64,000 nt of DNA from Limnomonas spitsbergensis (GCA_037349105.1 JAYJMM010000110.1:558001-622000), one strand, 5' to 3'; positions 42,601 to 52,480 are shown, counted from the first letter of the stretch. Numbers and translations are program-made. The notes: generated from the sequence alone by a model not told the origin.

Positions 42601-44177
42601 AGCTGAAGCACTGTGCAATGCACACCGTTGGACACCATGTGCCCCGGGCATAGCACGCCCACACTGCCCACGAAGCCTGGGCGCCCTGTCCCTTGCCCCT
42701 GCGCTTTTTTGCACCAGGCAGTTCGCCTCTTGTCATGCCTTGGGCTAACAGGTCGGAAATCTTGGCGCACTGCCAGCACGCTCTGAAGGGCCTTTGCGTT
42801 GGGCCTGTCTGCATGTGGATCTTTCCCTGGGGCTGCCTGCTGAACGATTGGGTGTGGGGGATGAAGCCCTGCGTGGCTGCACACCGGTATTCGTAAATTA
42901 GACGAGCGAACAGCTTTCTCATTTGCTCTTGCCCTGCCCTGCTGCCCCCCACCCCCGTACCTGCCCCTGCTGCTTCCGTCAACGTCCACAGTCAAGCCGC
43001 ACTGAGCTGATCAAGGTCAGTTCTAAGTGGTGGGCCCTGACACTGTAAAAGGGACTTGGGTGTAACGCATGTCATAAGGCGGTCTGTTCTTCGCAGAAAA
43101 ATAGTAAAATAACCGTATTCTGATTGGACAACTGTAAAATTCTCCACAGTGTCCATAGGCCTCATCAGGCTTGATGAAGAGTTGAGAACCCTATGGGCAT
43201 GGTCGGAAAACTCTGGATATATTTCATGGAGCATCTCCAGGCCTGGCAACTCTGTCCTAAAGCACCACAGGACTCAACACTCTGTCCTAACAGCTTAGAT
43301 GACGGGACCTGGTCAGTGGGCATCTTCTTGCCTGGCCACCATCCCAGATCCAGAGCACCTGCGCACCGTCCTCACAACTTGGATGTTATCCGGTTGTAGG
43401 GCGTTTCCTGGCTTGGCCACAATTCCAGGGCCAGAACACTGCGTGCGCGGTCCAAACCACCTGAATGGGCCTGTTGATTGTGCAGCTGCACTTATGAATA
43501 CTAATGGCGCTTTTCATCTGCTAGCATGCTCGGTCGTCGACGGCCCTTTGTATAATTGAATCGTGGGACATTGAGCCCTGGCAGTTTCAATGCAGGCGCG
43601 CTCTTGGCTGTTTATTTGACCCCTCGGCACCTTATCATGTAAATATGCCCTCGCTGCTTCCCATGTATTTGTATGTACAAGCTCACTGTCAATGACGTTA
43701 CACCTCTGGGCCCTGCCCCAAAAGGCTCCGCCGCATGGGCTTCACTGTGGAAGCACTCCCCGAGTCTTGTGATTTAAATTTTCCTGCAGCTAATTTAGCA
43801 GCAACAAGTACAACTCGATGAGGCTCCCTCATGCATTTCTCCACTGTTTCCTGTATTCCCGCTGTCATCATGTCTATGACGTTACACCTCTGGGCCCTGC
43901 TCAAATAAGGCTCGGCCGCGTGGGCGCCATCATGTGCTAGACATCGAAATATTATGTCCGTTCTACCCGTGATGTCCACACTTTCTTGTCCTGATGCGTG
44001 GCCCCTCCCGTGATGTCCACACCTTCTTCTAATGCGTGGCCCCCTTGCTCACGCCTTTCTCTCGTGATGTGCGCCAGGCCCCCTCTTTTGCAGTTGTTTT
44101 CTCAATTGTTTCATAAAATCATATTTTGCTTGCAGGAGGTGGAGTTGCTCAAGGAGAAGATCACTGGCTCCGAATAA
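39649..44177 (+). CDS. CURT1: CURT1/CAAD-domain thylakoid curvature protein
   Basis: Five exons, all phase 0: 39649-39762, 39930-40004, 40475-40582, 41429-41500, 44136-44177; 136 aa. Exon 1 is an Arg/Ser/Ala-rich chloroplast transit peptide (MSAAILRASRPTASLRTASQ). The mature part has an acidic amphipathic start (VRAAEEEAGIDSDKLVKDVQ), then WDALENKPQFLLYSAGALAG, a first membrane helix, IPKALELVGLSYSAWFTYRY with the second helix, LLFK, and a short amphipathic C-terminus ending KEKITGSE. This matches the CURT1 family, which oligomerises at grana margins and bends thylakoid membranes; the domain is shared with cyanobacterial CAAD proteins. The donor of the last intron is GC (TTCAAG|GCAAGT), a known minor class with the usual strong consensus. 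That intron is 2,635 bp and filled with repeats and LINE tails. TGTAA words at about 44399 and 44474 could be polyadenylation signals. Confidence 0.92.
40316..40430 (+). repeat. GGGACCAAACCTTGA-family repeat in CURT1 intron 2
   Basis: GTCCAATTGGGACCAAGCCT then TGACTGGCCTTCAGCC, ending near GCCCATGACGTGGCTGAT. It lies directly upstream of exon 3. Confidence 0.6.
41501..41610 (+). repeat. duplicated donor-proximal sequence in CURT1 intron 4
   Basis: GCAAGTCACG(C)GGCACTTGC starting at the true donor (41501) is repeated at 41568, and a third, shorter GCAAGTGGC follows at 41608. Each copy retains a GCAAGT donor-like word; the spacing is 67 bases. Confidence 0.8.
41860..42140 (+). repeat. 27-bp minisatellite in CURT1 intron 4
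   Basis: About 11 units of GGGATGAGTGACGCAGCAGC plus AATAGAG. It is open in several frames on both strands because 27 is divisible by three; not coding. Confidence 0.9.
42185..43680 (+). other. remainder of CURT1 intron 4, diverged duplications
   Basis: Holds two related blocks with GGCGAGTGT(C/T)CTC (42248 and 42327), GTAGCTGGCT-type tandem words at 42460-42610, and a duplicated segment with TGGCCAC at 43330-43440. A minus-strand ORF at 42992-43249 (85 aa) looks protein-like in composition but has no recognisable domain. Nothing else seen. Confidence 0.4.
43690..43741 (-). mobile_element. ultra-short LINE tail (52 bp) with 7-bp TSD
   Basis: Begins CAATGACGTTACACCTCTGG and continues CCCTGCCCCAAAAGGCTCCG. 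Flanked by TCACTGT at 43683-43689 and 43742-43748. In CURT1 intron 4. Confidence 0.75.
43874..43927 (-). mobile_element. ultra-short LINE tail (54 bp) with 8-bp TSD
   Basis: Begins CTATGACGTTACACCTCTGG and continues GCCCTGCTCAAATAAGGCTC. Flanked by CATCATGT at 43866-43873 and 43928-43935. In CURT1 intron 4. Confidence 0.75.
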
Positions 44178-44697
44178 AGGGCTTTCAAAGAGCACAACAG
44201 CAGGGAGGGGGGAGACTGCTGAGTGCTGCCGGAGGGTCGACACGTCGATCTTTGCTGGGGAGGTTGGGTCATGCAAACTGGAGGGCGAGGAGTAGGATCA
44301 AGGGGGCCAGGAGGCTTGAAATCGGCATGGTATGAGGCTTATGCCCTGATTTGGGCCGGTCGAGAAATTTCGAATTAGATGTGTGGTGAATTGAATGTGT
44401 AACAAGTGAGGGCTGTCCTGCAGGACTGAAGTGCGAGAGGATACCTGTAGGCCTGGACTGGCCCTGATCCGTGGTGTAACAAGTGCGAGTAGATTGATGC
44501 AGCGTTCTCGATTGATACAGCTTTACTTTATTGATGCAGCGTTACTACTAAGCATGAAGCAGACCAACTCTGGGATATGCCGGCACGAGCTTAATGCCAC
44601 CACTAAGTTGATTGGGACAAAGCTTGCGGCCCCAGCGACAGGGCCTGCTGCAGCAGGACCCCCGGGATGTAATCAAGAGCTTGAGAGCAGACAATCA
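44178..44697. other. CURT1 3' flank
   Basis: Presumed 3' UTR and flanking DNA. GATTGATACAGCTTTACT-type words repeat near 44490-44550, and GATTGGGACAAAGCTTGCGG at about 44610 weakly resembles the GGGACCAAACCTTGA family. No further gene seen. Confidence 0.4.
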
Positions 44698-44870
44698 AAG
44701 AGGTCACACCCCTGGGCCCTGCTCAAAAAACACCACCGCGAGGGCGCTCAAGAGTCGGCAGAAGGAAATTAGCAATGAAGGCAGGAGGGGAAAAGAGAGA
44801 CGAAAGACAGGAGAAGGACCCCCCCCCCCCATAAAATCAGGAAAGACAGTGCAAAGGTTTCCCGAGGGAA
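44698..44870 (-). mobile_element. LINE tail copy with purine-rich body
   Basis: GGTCACACCCCTGGGCCCTG then CTCAAAAAACACCACCGCGA, followed by a GGAAAAGAGAGACGAAAGAC purine stretch that mirrors the pyrimidine-rich zone preceding the tail in the full LINEs, and a run of C residues. Target-site duplication not determined. Confidence 0.65.
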
Positions 44871-45066
44871 GCATGTGATGTGTTTTGGGGGAGGGGCAAG
44901 CCTGTTCCCCTCTTTACTACCACCAGCCCGAGCCGAGAGGCATTGACGCCTCCACTCCATGGCCGAAAAAACCACCGCATGCACCACCGTCCAAATGCCT
45001 GCAAGGATGTCAGGCGGATCTTGCAACAGCCACACTCCTGAGCACTAACAGTTTTCCTGACCCACT

Positions 45067-45163
45067 AACCGGTATTTTGTTTTTTTTCTCCCACCTGATT
45101 AGTTGGGCACCTATGCGACCGAGCATTTTGAGCAGGGCCCAGAGGTGTTCAGTTATCACGTTG
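45067..45163 (+). mobile_element. LINE tail copy, plus orientation
   Basis: A T-rich lead (TTTTGTTTTTTTTCTCCC), then TTGGGCACCTATGCGACCGA and GCAGGGCCCAGAGGTGTTC. TGACCCACTA before it and TGACCCACACTA after it look like an imperfect target-site duplication. Confidence 0.7.
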
Positions 45164-45261
45164 TTGACCCACACTACTGAGCAATGGAAAGGCATCTCTG
45201 GGCCTCTGGGGGCAAGGCTTATCCAAGTGAAGCTTGCACGGTAGATCCCACTAGACATGAC

Positions 45262-45443
45262 GTTTCAGAGGCCGGGGCTTCCCTTGATTGACCAATTTTC
45301 CCAGCCTTCATGTCCCTTACCGTAAATTCATTCTCCTTTTTTCTTAGGATTCCTGACCCGCCTTTTTTTGTTTTGACCCTCCAAACGTTTAGTTGAGCGT
45401 GACCGAGCATTTTCTAGCAGGGCTCAGAGGTGTAACGTCATTG
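45262..45443 (+). mobile_element. LINE tail copy, 182 bp, with TSD
   Basis: Ends with GCAGGGCTCAGAGGTGTAAC followed by GTCATTG. Flanked by ACTAGACATGAC (45250-45261) and ACTAGACACGAC (45444-45455), 11 of 12 identical. Confidence 0.75.
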
Positions 45444-45921
45444 ACTAGACACGACCACAAACCGTTAGCATCCTGCTGAGTAGCCCAGACGTGACTACTT
45501 GATTGCTGAAGGTGAGCCCTGCCTGCCGCATAAACTGGGAAACTATACCGGAAAACGGGGTAGACTTAAATCAATATTTATTATGTGGGGCCTGCGCGGA
45601 GTGTGCTACACGCTACTATGAATCTAAAAATCGCCTCTGCGCGGTATGTCAGTCAGGTGCCCAAGCAATTATGTTGGGGGTGTGTGCGCTATGAATTAAA
45701 AACAGCAAATAAAAAAACTGTTTGATTCGACATCCGTTAACATTGATCATTGTCAAGTCTGATCAAGTAATCCAGCGTGACACTCCTGGTGAATCAGATG
45801 AGCACAACCGGAATCTAGCGAGACTGCTCAATTTAGGACAGCGGGCCTCCTCCTGGAGGGCCTGGGCCCCAGATAAACACACGCCCAAGCCCTATGTTTT
45901 TATCTCGCCAACGCCTATCGC

Positions 45922-46011
45922 CTGATGTGACACACGTACAACCGTTGTTAAATAACGGGATGATGCTCGGTGGGCGTTAGTTAACAACGGTTGTGCGGTC
46001 AGTCACATCAG
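45922..46011. repeat. long imperfect inverted repeat
   Basis: Arm CTGATGTGAC ... ACAACCGTTGTTAA (45922-45951) faces TTAACAACGGTTGTGCGGTC ... GTCACATCAG (45981-46011) across a loop of about 29 bases. Outer and inner stems pair well, with a mismatch zone in the middle. It lies inside the foreign block. Confidence 0.8.
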
Positions 46012-46947
46012 ATCGATGCGGTTTTAACTGAGTTCTACTGTACTATAACACCTGATAGGGTCCGCGCACCCCTTTTGAGAAATAATATATCAAATTCGTT
46101 GCACAGGCAAAAAAATGCCCTACTCTGCGCACGCACAGCTAGATTTTTTGAAATAGTTGTTTGCTATATTGCGCAACCGGTCCAAAACAATTAATTAAAC
46201 ACTGCGAAGCGCTTTCGGTCAGATGTAAAATCAACTTTGCGCAGCTCTTACAGCGACAACGTATGGCCAACTAAATCAAAAAACTAGTTCGATGCCCGAA
46301 AGAACAGTACACGGTCAATACTCTTTGAATGGATGTCGAATCAATCAATCAGTCGTGCGCTAGCGCGCGACTTTTTCGATGGTAGGCTCGGACACACTAC
46401 CCTGCGCACCCCCAAAAATAGTTGTTCTGGTCCGTGACTGACCGGCCGCGCACCCTTTTTGTTAATTATTTTTGTATCGCGCTCGGACTCCGCACCCCCC
46501 AAAAATAATTAATTAATAGCAGAGTCAAATCCTTTCTATGGTTCTGGCTGAAAGCGCTGCGCAGACGCAAATTAATATTATCGGAACTGATGCGTGGCGG
46601 TAAATTATACTACATGGAATTGTCTCGTCACTGCGCGGCCGTTTTTATATTTTTGGGGTGCGTCGCGAAAATTTAAATTACATGACATTGGAGTGCGCGG
46701 AGTTTACAGCGTTTTACAGAACCGTAAAATCGGATAGGATTCGTGCACCCGTATCTTACATATTTTCCTGAAGTACCCCACGCAGGCAAAGAATACATCA
46801 CTCCGCGCCGTGCAGCAGCACCATTATTAAATAATTCATTTATTACTCGCACAGCCAGTACAATAAAATATTGAAGTTCCATGCAGCGCTGAAAGGCACT
46901 ACGTACAGTCCATTCAATCAAAAACCTCGTTTGATGCCGCGTTTGAT

Positions 46948-46987
46948 GCCTAGGAGGAGGAGGAGGAGGAGGAGGAGGAGGAGGACT
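46948..46987 (+). repeat. (GGA)n microsatellite
   Basis: About ten GGA units, inside the AT-rich foreign block. Confidence 0.9.
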
Positions 46988-47653
46988 GAGCAGATACATA
47001 TCGTCTGAGTCACCAGTAGTGTTTTGCTTGATAACTTGGTCAGACTTTTGCAGGGATAAATGAACGGATGTCGAATCAACCAGTTACGCACGAACGCGTG
47101 ATTTTTTGATATCTGGTACCAGTAAATTAGTCCGCGCAGTCGCAGACCGTATCCACTGCCGCGCACCCCGAAAATATTTAGTTTGGCCCGTGACAGACTG
47201 GCCGCGCAGCAGTGATTGTTGAATTGAGTTTACTACACAGCTGGTCCGCGCTACACAAACAATAATTAATTAGCAGCCGAGTCACATCGGTTCTACAGTA
47301 TCAAAACAAAGGGAATGCCGTACAGAGAACAACCTTTGATGGCCATTATAGAAAACCAATATGCCGTCACCATCCCTGACAGCATGCTGTACCGAAAAGC
47401 TACCTGCTCACCTGCTCACTAGACACCAATGAAGAGTACGGATGAGGGCACCTTCTGCCACCCAATATTCAGGGTTTGAGTTGATTTTGATTACTCGCTT
47501 TACAAACGGTAAACCGACCGCCGAACAATTAGCCCTGCATTCAGATCTAGAAATTCAAATATATAGTATGACAGCCGCCAGCCATGTTGAGGCTGCAAAT
47601 GAGGTGCAGCTGGCCTCAGGGGAGAATTTCTGAGGGGCCAATCTGATCAATTC

Positions 47654-47725
47654 GCCGGTACGGTGTAGTGATGAGCACCAAGGTTTCTGATACCTTCAAC
47701 CCGAGTTCGTCTCTCAGTACTGTCT
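47654..47725 (+). pseudogene. tRNA-Gln pseudogene
   Basis: Same layout as the tRNA at 48509: GCCGGTACGGTGTAGTGATG, anticodon stem-loop AAGGT-TTCTGAT-ACCTT, then a T arm with a mismatch (CCGAG against CTCAG) and a mismatched acceptor (GCCGGTA against TACTGTC). The flanking DNA is also shared with the 48.5 kb copy (GAGGCTGCAAA upstream), so a longer unit was duplicated. Confidence 0.75.
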
Positions 47726-48077
47726 TGGGCTTCGGATGATGTCCCTTTTACTTGTTTCCTGGCGTCTTGTCAGCAAGAAAAAACTGAATGAGCAGTATGA
47801 ACCTGACAGAAAAATGCTGTCGGTCGGCCGTCACATGGTCACATGAGTTCACGCCTGTGTGTGAGTACTGGTAACACATCATCATGTAGCAGGCGTAACC
47901 TATATGGTACCGGTATGGGCGTATGGCTGATGTGCACCCCAAACTTGCGCACATGTATCTTTTGCTTTTGCATTTTTTAAGTCACAGCAAAAGATGCATG
48001 TGCATCACAGCGCGTTATTTATATGTATAACGGTACGTTAGCTCAGCCTCTCTCGGGTGGACCTCATGTCAGGGTGA

Positions 48078-48240
48078 ATAAGCAACAATCACATTCCGCC
48101 AGCTGTTGAGGGGGGGAGAAAGTCCGAAAGTGGCATGGTAGTTGCAGCTGCTACGCCTAACGTACACCCCCCAGCCGGGTCCTGCTCCTGGGGTAAGCAT
48201 GGGACATAACATCTACCTCTATTACTCCCTTTCCTTAAGG
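48078..48240 (+). repeat. direct repeat, left copy (partner at 51137)
   Basis: Shares AAAGTGGCATGGTAGTTG and AGCATGGGACATAACATCTA, with similar intervening sequence, with 51137-51275. The pair brackets the tRNA-Gln and the plus-strand LINE. Confidence 0.8.
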
Positions 48241-48508
48241 TATTAGGGGGCAATAAAGTACCTGTACCGGTACTGCTCTTACAAGGCTGCCAGCCAGGTC
48301 CGGCCACCGTAGATCCTCATTACCGGTACCGGCCTTGGGCTTACAAGGCCGCAAGCCAGGTCATGCTGTATCCTGATTCCCGGTTAACCGAGAGCATGTG
48401 CATTCCAAACCTAGACCGGGGAAGCAAGGCAGTTGAGGCTGAGGCCACCGCTGAGGCTGCAAACGAAGTCCTGCTGCCCTCAGGGAAGAAATTAAAGCAG
48501 ATCAGGTC

Positions 48509-48580
48509 GCCGGTATGGTGTAGTGGTTAGCACTAAGGTTTCTGATACCTTCAACCTGAGTTCGACTCTCAGTACTGGCT
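48509..48580 (+). tRNA. tRNA-Gln (anticodon CUG)
   Basis: 72 nt without intron. Acceptor GCCGGTA pairs with TACTGGC. The D arm GTGTAGTGGTTAGCAC contains the internal A box. The anticodon stem AAGGT/ACCTT encloses loop TTCTGAT with anticodon CTG. The T arm CTGAG-TTCGACT-CTCAG provides the B box. The D-arm sequence is typical of eukaryotic tRNA-Gln. All stems pair, with one G-T in the acceptor. A diverged copy lies at 47654. The shared flanks leave open that both belong to a tRNA-derived SINE. Confidence 0.8.
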
Positions 48581-48929
48581 TGAGCTCCGGAAGGAAGCCC
48601 TTTTCGTTTGGAGCTATGTCCGCTTAACGGATGAAGGGAGCAAAATGAAATTGACAATGAAATGTCGCTCGAGAGGCGCCACTGGGCAAAATAAGTCGGT
48701 TTGCAAGAATCCAAACATATGCGTGTGTATCAGAATTTCACGATAATATCATGCAGCTGCCGTAAAATGTATCACGGGTGTGGCGCGAGTGCACCTCAAG
48801 CTTGTGCATTTGGATCCCAAAAATGCTTCGACACCGAGATTATGTTGGCTCAAACTTTCTCGGGTGGACCTCATGTCAGAGTACCGGTACATGAGCACCG
48901 CCGATCTTTCTTCCACATGCGAGTACATG

Positions 48930-51130
48930 CCGCAGCGGGCCTGGATGGCATGGCAGCTCCTTTCATCAAGCTGGCCTTGGTAGACGACACCTCCGACTGA
49001 TGGGCTATGGGAAGCAGCAGCATGGCATCAGGGATATGCTACAAGAGTGGATGACGTCGATGGCAGTCTGCTGGGGGGGACTATCTAGTCCCTGGTAGCC
49101 TGCCAGAATTCAGCCCATCTACAAGAAGGGCGACCCCCTTGACCTTGGTAACTACCGGCCCATTGCCATCAAGAGCGTGCTGTACCGGCTGAATGCTAGC
49201 ATGCTAACCACCGTCGCTGATCAGCGGGCACGCTTGCACGAGCACATCCCTCCTGAACAGTTCGCCTTTCAGCAGCGCCGTAGCACGCTCCAGGCTGTTT
49301 TTTTCTTGAGGCATGCACTTCATGCACAACGGGCAGCTGCCGGCCGTGGCAAACTGCATGTGGCCTTTGTGAATTTCACCAAGGCCTATGACTGTGTGCC
49401 ACAGGAGCAGCTATGGCAGCACCTGTCTGAGCAGCTTCACATCTCTTCATGCATGATACGCGCTGTGCAAGCGCTCTACAAAGGTGCAATCTACGCGCTC
49501 ACAGACGGCCATAAAAGCACTGGCCCTGTGCCTTGCACCCGCGGTATCAAGCAGGGCTGCCCATTCAGCCCCCTCCTCTTCAGGCTCTATATCAGCGATC
49601 TGCCGGGCATGATCGCAGCCCAGTGCGCGGCAGAGGGCATTATTCTGGGGGCGGGGCGACGACTCAGGTGCCTCTTATATGCGGATGATCTCTCCCTGCT
49701 AGCCAGCAGCCCGGCAGGGCTGCAGCGCATGCTAGATGCCCTGCATGATTATGCGCCGGTCAAGCAGCTCCAGGTCAACGTTAGCAGGACAGAAATATTG
49801 GAGTTTGGCAGCTGCTTAGCTGCGCAGCGCTGGCAATCAGCCCATCCTTGCGTGTATGGCCCCGATAAGATAGTGCTGAAGCGTGTCCAGGATTTCAAGT
49901 TCTTGGGCATCATCCAGCACGAGAGCGGCAGCATGAGGAAGGCCATGCAAGGGAGAGAGGTGCCTTTGGATGCTGTGTTGCAGCGTGTCCGCCGCATTGC
50001 CGCCAAGGTGCACCACAGGCATAATCTGCCTACACGCATCCGGTTGGCGTCTGTCTATGCAGCGCCTGCGGCCAACTACTATGATGTGGTGTGGGCCACC
50101 GATCACCTCGGGCCGCGGCATTGCCTCTACAGTAGGATGCAGTCCACATTCCTCCAGCATCTGCGCCAGGCTGCAGGGCTACCTGCGTCCGCTGCCAGCT
50201 GGGGGGTTATGTGAGAGCTGCAGATTCAGCCGTTACAGCAAGGTCGGTGGCAGCATGTACTTCGCTTCTACAACGCAGCGGTCACACCAACAGCACAGCA
50301 AGACAGTCCACTCATGGCGGCAGCCATGGCGGCGGACATGCAGCTCGCTGTCAGGCAGGGCACCGGAGGGCGCAATTGGTGCAGGGAATTGCTAGGTGCC
50401 TTGGAGGAGCTGGAGCTGGGATCTGCCGTATCCAAACTGCGTCAGACGGCGTCTGACCTGCAGCCGCTACCTGTCACAGAGGTGCTAGCGTTAGTTGATG
50501 CAGCATACGCGAGGGCGCAGCTGGATGCAGCTGGCAGAGGGGACCTCAGACATCCTGCCACTGAACACAGGTCTGTGGCCGCCTACCGCACCTGGTTCCA
50601 GCCTACGGCGGGCGCTTTCCTTGCGCAGGGCAGGGACCGCACCAGCCGAAGGGAGTGTGCTTGCGTGCACACAAACTCAAGCCTGCGGCCCGGCGCCGTC
50701 AACACGGCCGACACTAGTAGACGGCGCAGCGGTCAGCAGCGTGACAGGCGGTGCTGCCAGCGAGGTTGGGCTAGGAGAGACGGCGAGCATGTGGAGGACG
50801 CATTGCATACATGCTGTCAATGCCACAGCGTGCAGGATCAACTTAGGGAGCGGGGATGGGCAGGTCCTCCGAACGGTGATAATATCTTCTTCGAGTTGTA
50901 CTGGGGCAGGCTTGGGTGGGATGCCCTGGCTTTTGTGGAAGACTTGGTAGATATAATTGAAGCGTAGACGTTCTCAGAGGCCTGGACCTTCCTTTGCCTT
51001 TTTTTTCCAGCCTTTTGTCTGTCCCTTCACTTTATTTCCCCCTTTTCCTTTTTTCCTGCCCCTATCAGTTAGGCGCCTGCGCGGCCGAGCCTTTCTTGAG
51101 CAGGGCCCAGAGATGTAACGTCGTTGACAT
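48930..51130 (+). mobile_element. non-LTR retrotransposon (LINE), plus strand
   Basis: Begins, as far as I can read, in the GLDGMAAPFIK segment that precedes the RT domain, runs through RT and the Cys/His C-terminus, a TTTTTTTCCAGCC pyrimidine-rich zone, and ends with GGCGCCTGCGCGGCCGAGCC and GCAGGGCCCAGAGATGTAAC. This defines the tail motif shared by the short copies in the window. The 5' part is missing or unrecognisable. Confidence 0.85.
49099..50967 (+). pseudogene. LINE ORF2 with reverse transcriptase, stop codons
   Basis: Contains IYKKGDPLDLGNYRPIAIKS, motif A FVNFTKAYDC, motif B GIKQGCPFSP, motif C YADDLSLLA, a thumb region and a C-terminal CCQRGW ... H ... CCQC knuckle ending WDALAFVEDLVDIIEA. 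In-frame stops occur at 49096-49098 and 50212-50214 (TGA after SWGVM, where the minus-strand copy reads on). The YADD box is intact, so this copy decayed more recently than the one at 11-13 kb. Confidence 0.88.
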
Positions 51131-51136
51131 GATCGA

Positions 51137-51280
51137 CAATCCCATTCCTCCAGCTGAGGGGGCAAAGTGGCATGGTAGTTGTGATAGTTACGACCAACAG
51201 ACAGACATGGTCCTAGTTTAATCCTGCTCATAGAGGAAGCATGGGACATAACATCTACCTCCGTTTGAGGCAATAGATAC
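51137..51280 (+). repeat. direct repeat, right copy (partner at 48078)
   Basis: Starts directly after the LINE tail: CAATCCCATTCCTCCAGCTG, AAAGTGGCATGGTAGTTG, AGCATGGGACATAACATCTA. Confidence 0.8.
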
Positions 51281-52139
51281 TCTTTCTCCATCTGCTGAAG
51301 GAAACAGAAAAAACTTTAGTACCATAATGCTCAGAGGTGATAATGCTCACTAAGCTGCTTGCCAGTTCAGAGGCTATATATGAGCCAAACCTGGTCTCTG
51401 CGCATTATAAACATGGAACATACTTAAGCTTCTCTGTCTAGCTGTCGTTGTGGTTTCATTTTGGGTTTCTGTGCTGGTTTCCTCTGGTTCGCTCTGCCAG
51501 GCCCTGTCGAAAAAGGCATAGGGGGGGTGCATCAGCTTTGTAACGACACACTGGACAACTGCAGCAATGGTGCACTGTGATTTTTTTATTAGTAGGTCAT
51601 GATGTTACATGACCTTAGCCTGTTTCGTGACCCCTGATTCCTGTTACATAAAACATTTGGGTCTGTTTCCTGACCTTTGCTTCTTGCTACATAACCTCTG
51701 GTCCTGTTTCGTGATCTCTGGGCCCTGCTCAAAAAGGTCGGCAGCATAGGCGTCCAAGTGTCTGGATGGAACGAAGGAGTGGACCAATTTAATTGCAGCC
51801 CAATGGTTTTTATTCATATAGCATGGGTAGATACTAAAAAAGCAAAGAAGTAACCCAGCAAAACAAAGGACGGGGGGACAGGACACTAAAGGACACAAGG
51901 GAAGGCACATACATAGGCAACGGAAGTCAATGAGGTGGGCAAGCCAGACAAGAGCTGAGCCAAAAGCACGGAGATTGGATACGGGAGTCAAGAGCAGCGA
52001 AAGAAAACACAGCTGACAAAACGATACCAGAAAAACCCAGAGAGTGCAGGAGAAGAATTGGGCTCATGCAGACATGTACGTGTCGTACCAAGAGGCTTGA
52101 GCTACGCGACTTGCTTGCTCCCAACGGACTGCTCAAATA
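51281..52139. other. intergenic, with a LINE tail copy
   Basis: A minus-orientation tail lies at about 51714-51765 (CTCTGGGCCCTGCTCAAAAA, then GGTCGGCAGCATAGGCG). ACCTCTGGTCCTGTTTCGTG-like words repeat just upstream (51600-51715). No gene recognised. Confidence 0.45.
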
Positions 52140-52200
52140 GTCAATAACATCACACCCATGGCCATGCTGAAAAGGCTCGGCCGTGTACTAGGCGCAAAAC
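52140..52200 (-). mobile_element. ultra-short LINE tail (61 bp) with 13-bp TSD
   Basis: ACATCACACCCATGGCCATG then CTGAAAAGGCTCGGCCGTGT. The direct repeat GACTGCTCAAATA is perfect at 52127-52139 and 52201-52213. Confidence 0.8.
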
Positions 52201-52284
52201 GACTGCTCAAATACGGTGGTATGAAATCATGCATTGATCCGATCCATGCTCAATGTGCGACGGGTATAAGTAATGTGTATCATC

Positions 52285-52480
52285 ACATCGCAGCAATATC
52301 CACAGGGATGTGTAAAGGGATTAGTATCACAATAATATCCACCGGTACCGGTGTGCATATTTAATATTGAAAAAGTATCCACCGGGGCATGTATTTATTA
52401 TTGCAATAATGTCCACGAGGACATGTTTCGTATGTAACACAGCAATAATATCCACCGGCATGTTTTAACTATCGCAATAG
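52285..52480 (+). repeat. minisatellite with CAATAATATCCACCGG
   Basis: Four to five diverged units of about 45-55 bases: CAATAATATCCACCGG, then a CATGT word and an AT-rich spacer. Confidence 0.7.

Larger units (their letters stand above)
45450..47640. other. compositionally foreign block, GCGC islands in AT-rich DNA
   Basis: AT-rich background with AATTAATTA and AAAATA runs, punctuated by CCGCGCACCC words at about 46064, 46407, 46447, 47159 and relatives. Two diverged tandem units can be aligned: each has a GTC(A)AATC/GTCACATC start near 46003, 46525 and 47280, a GTGCACC/GCGCACC element, a GGATGTCGAATCAA element (46329 and 47052) and a GACTGACCGGCCGCGC element (46438) or its relative (47190). 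A small ORF at 45503-45694 has CGAC, C and CAVC cysteines, possibly zinc-binding; otherwise no gene. Organellar, viral or selfish intergenic DNA are all possible sources. Confidence 0.6.

Noticed and set aside
42992..43249. 85-aa minus-strand ORF with protein-like composition
   Set aside because: No domain, no splice partner; inside a CURT1 intron. Kept only as a note.
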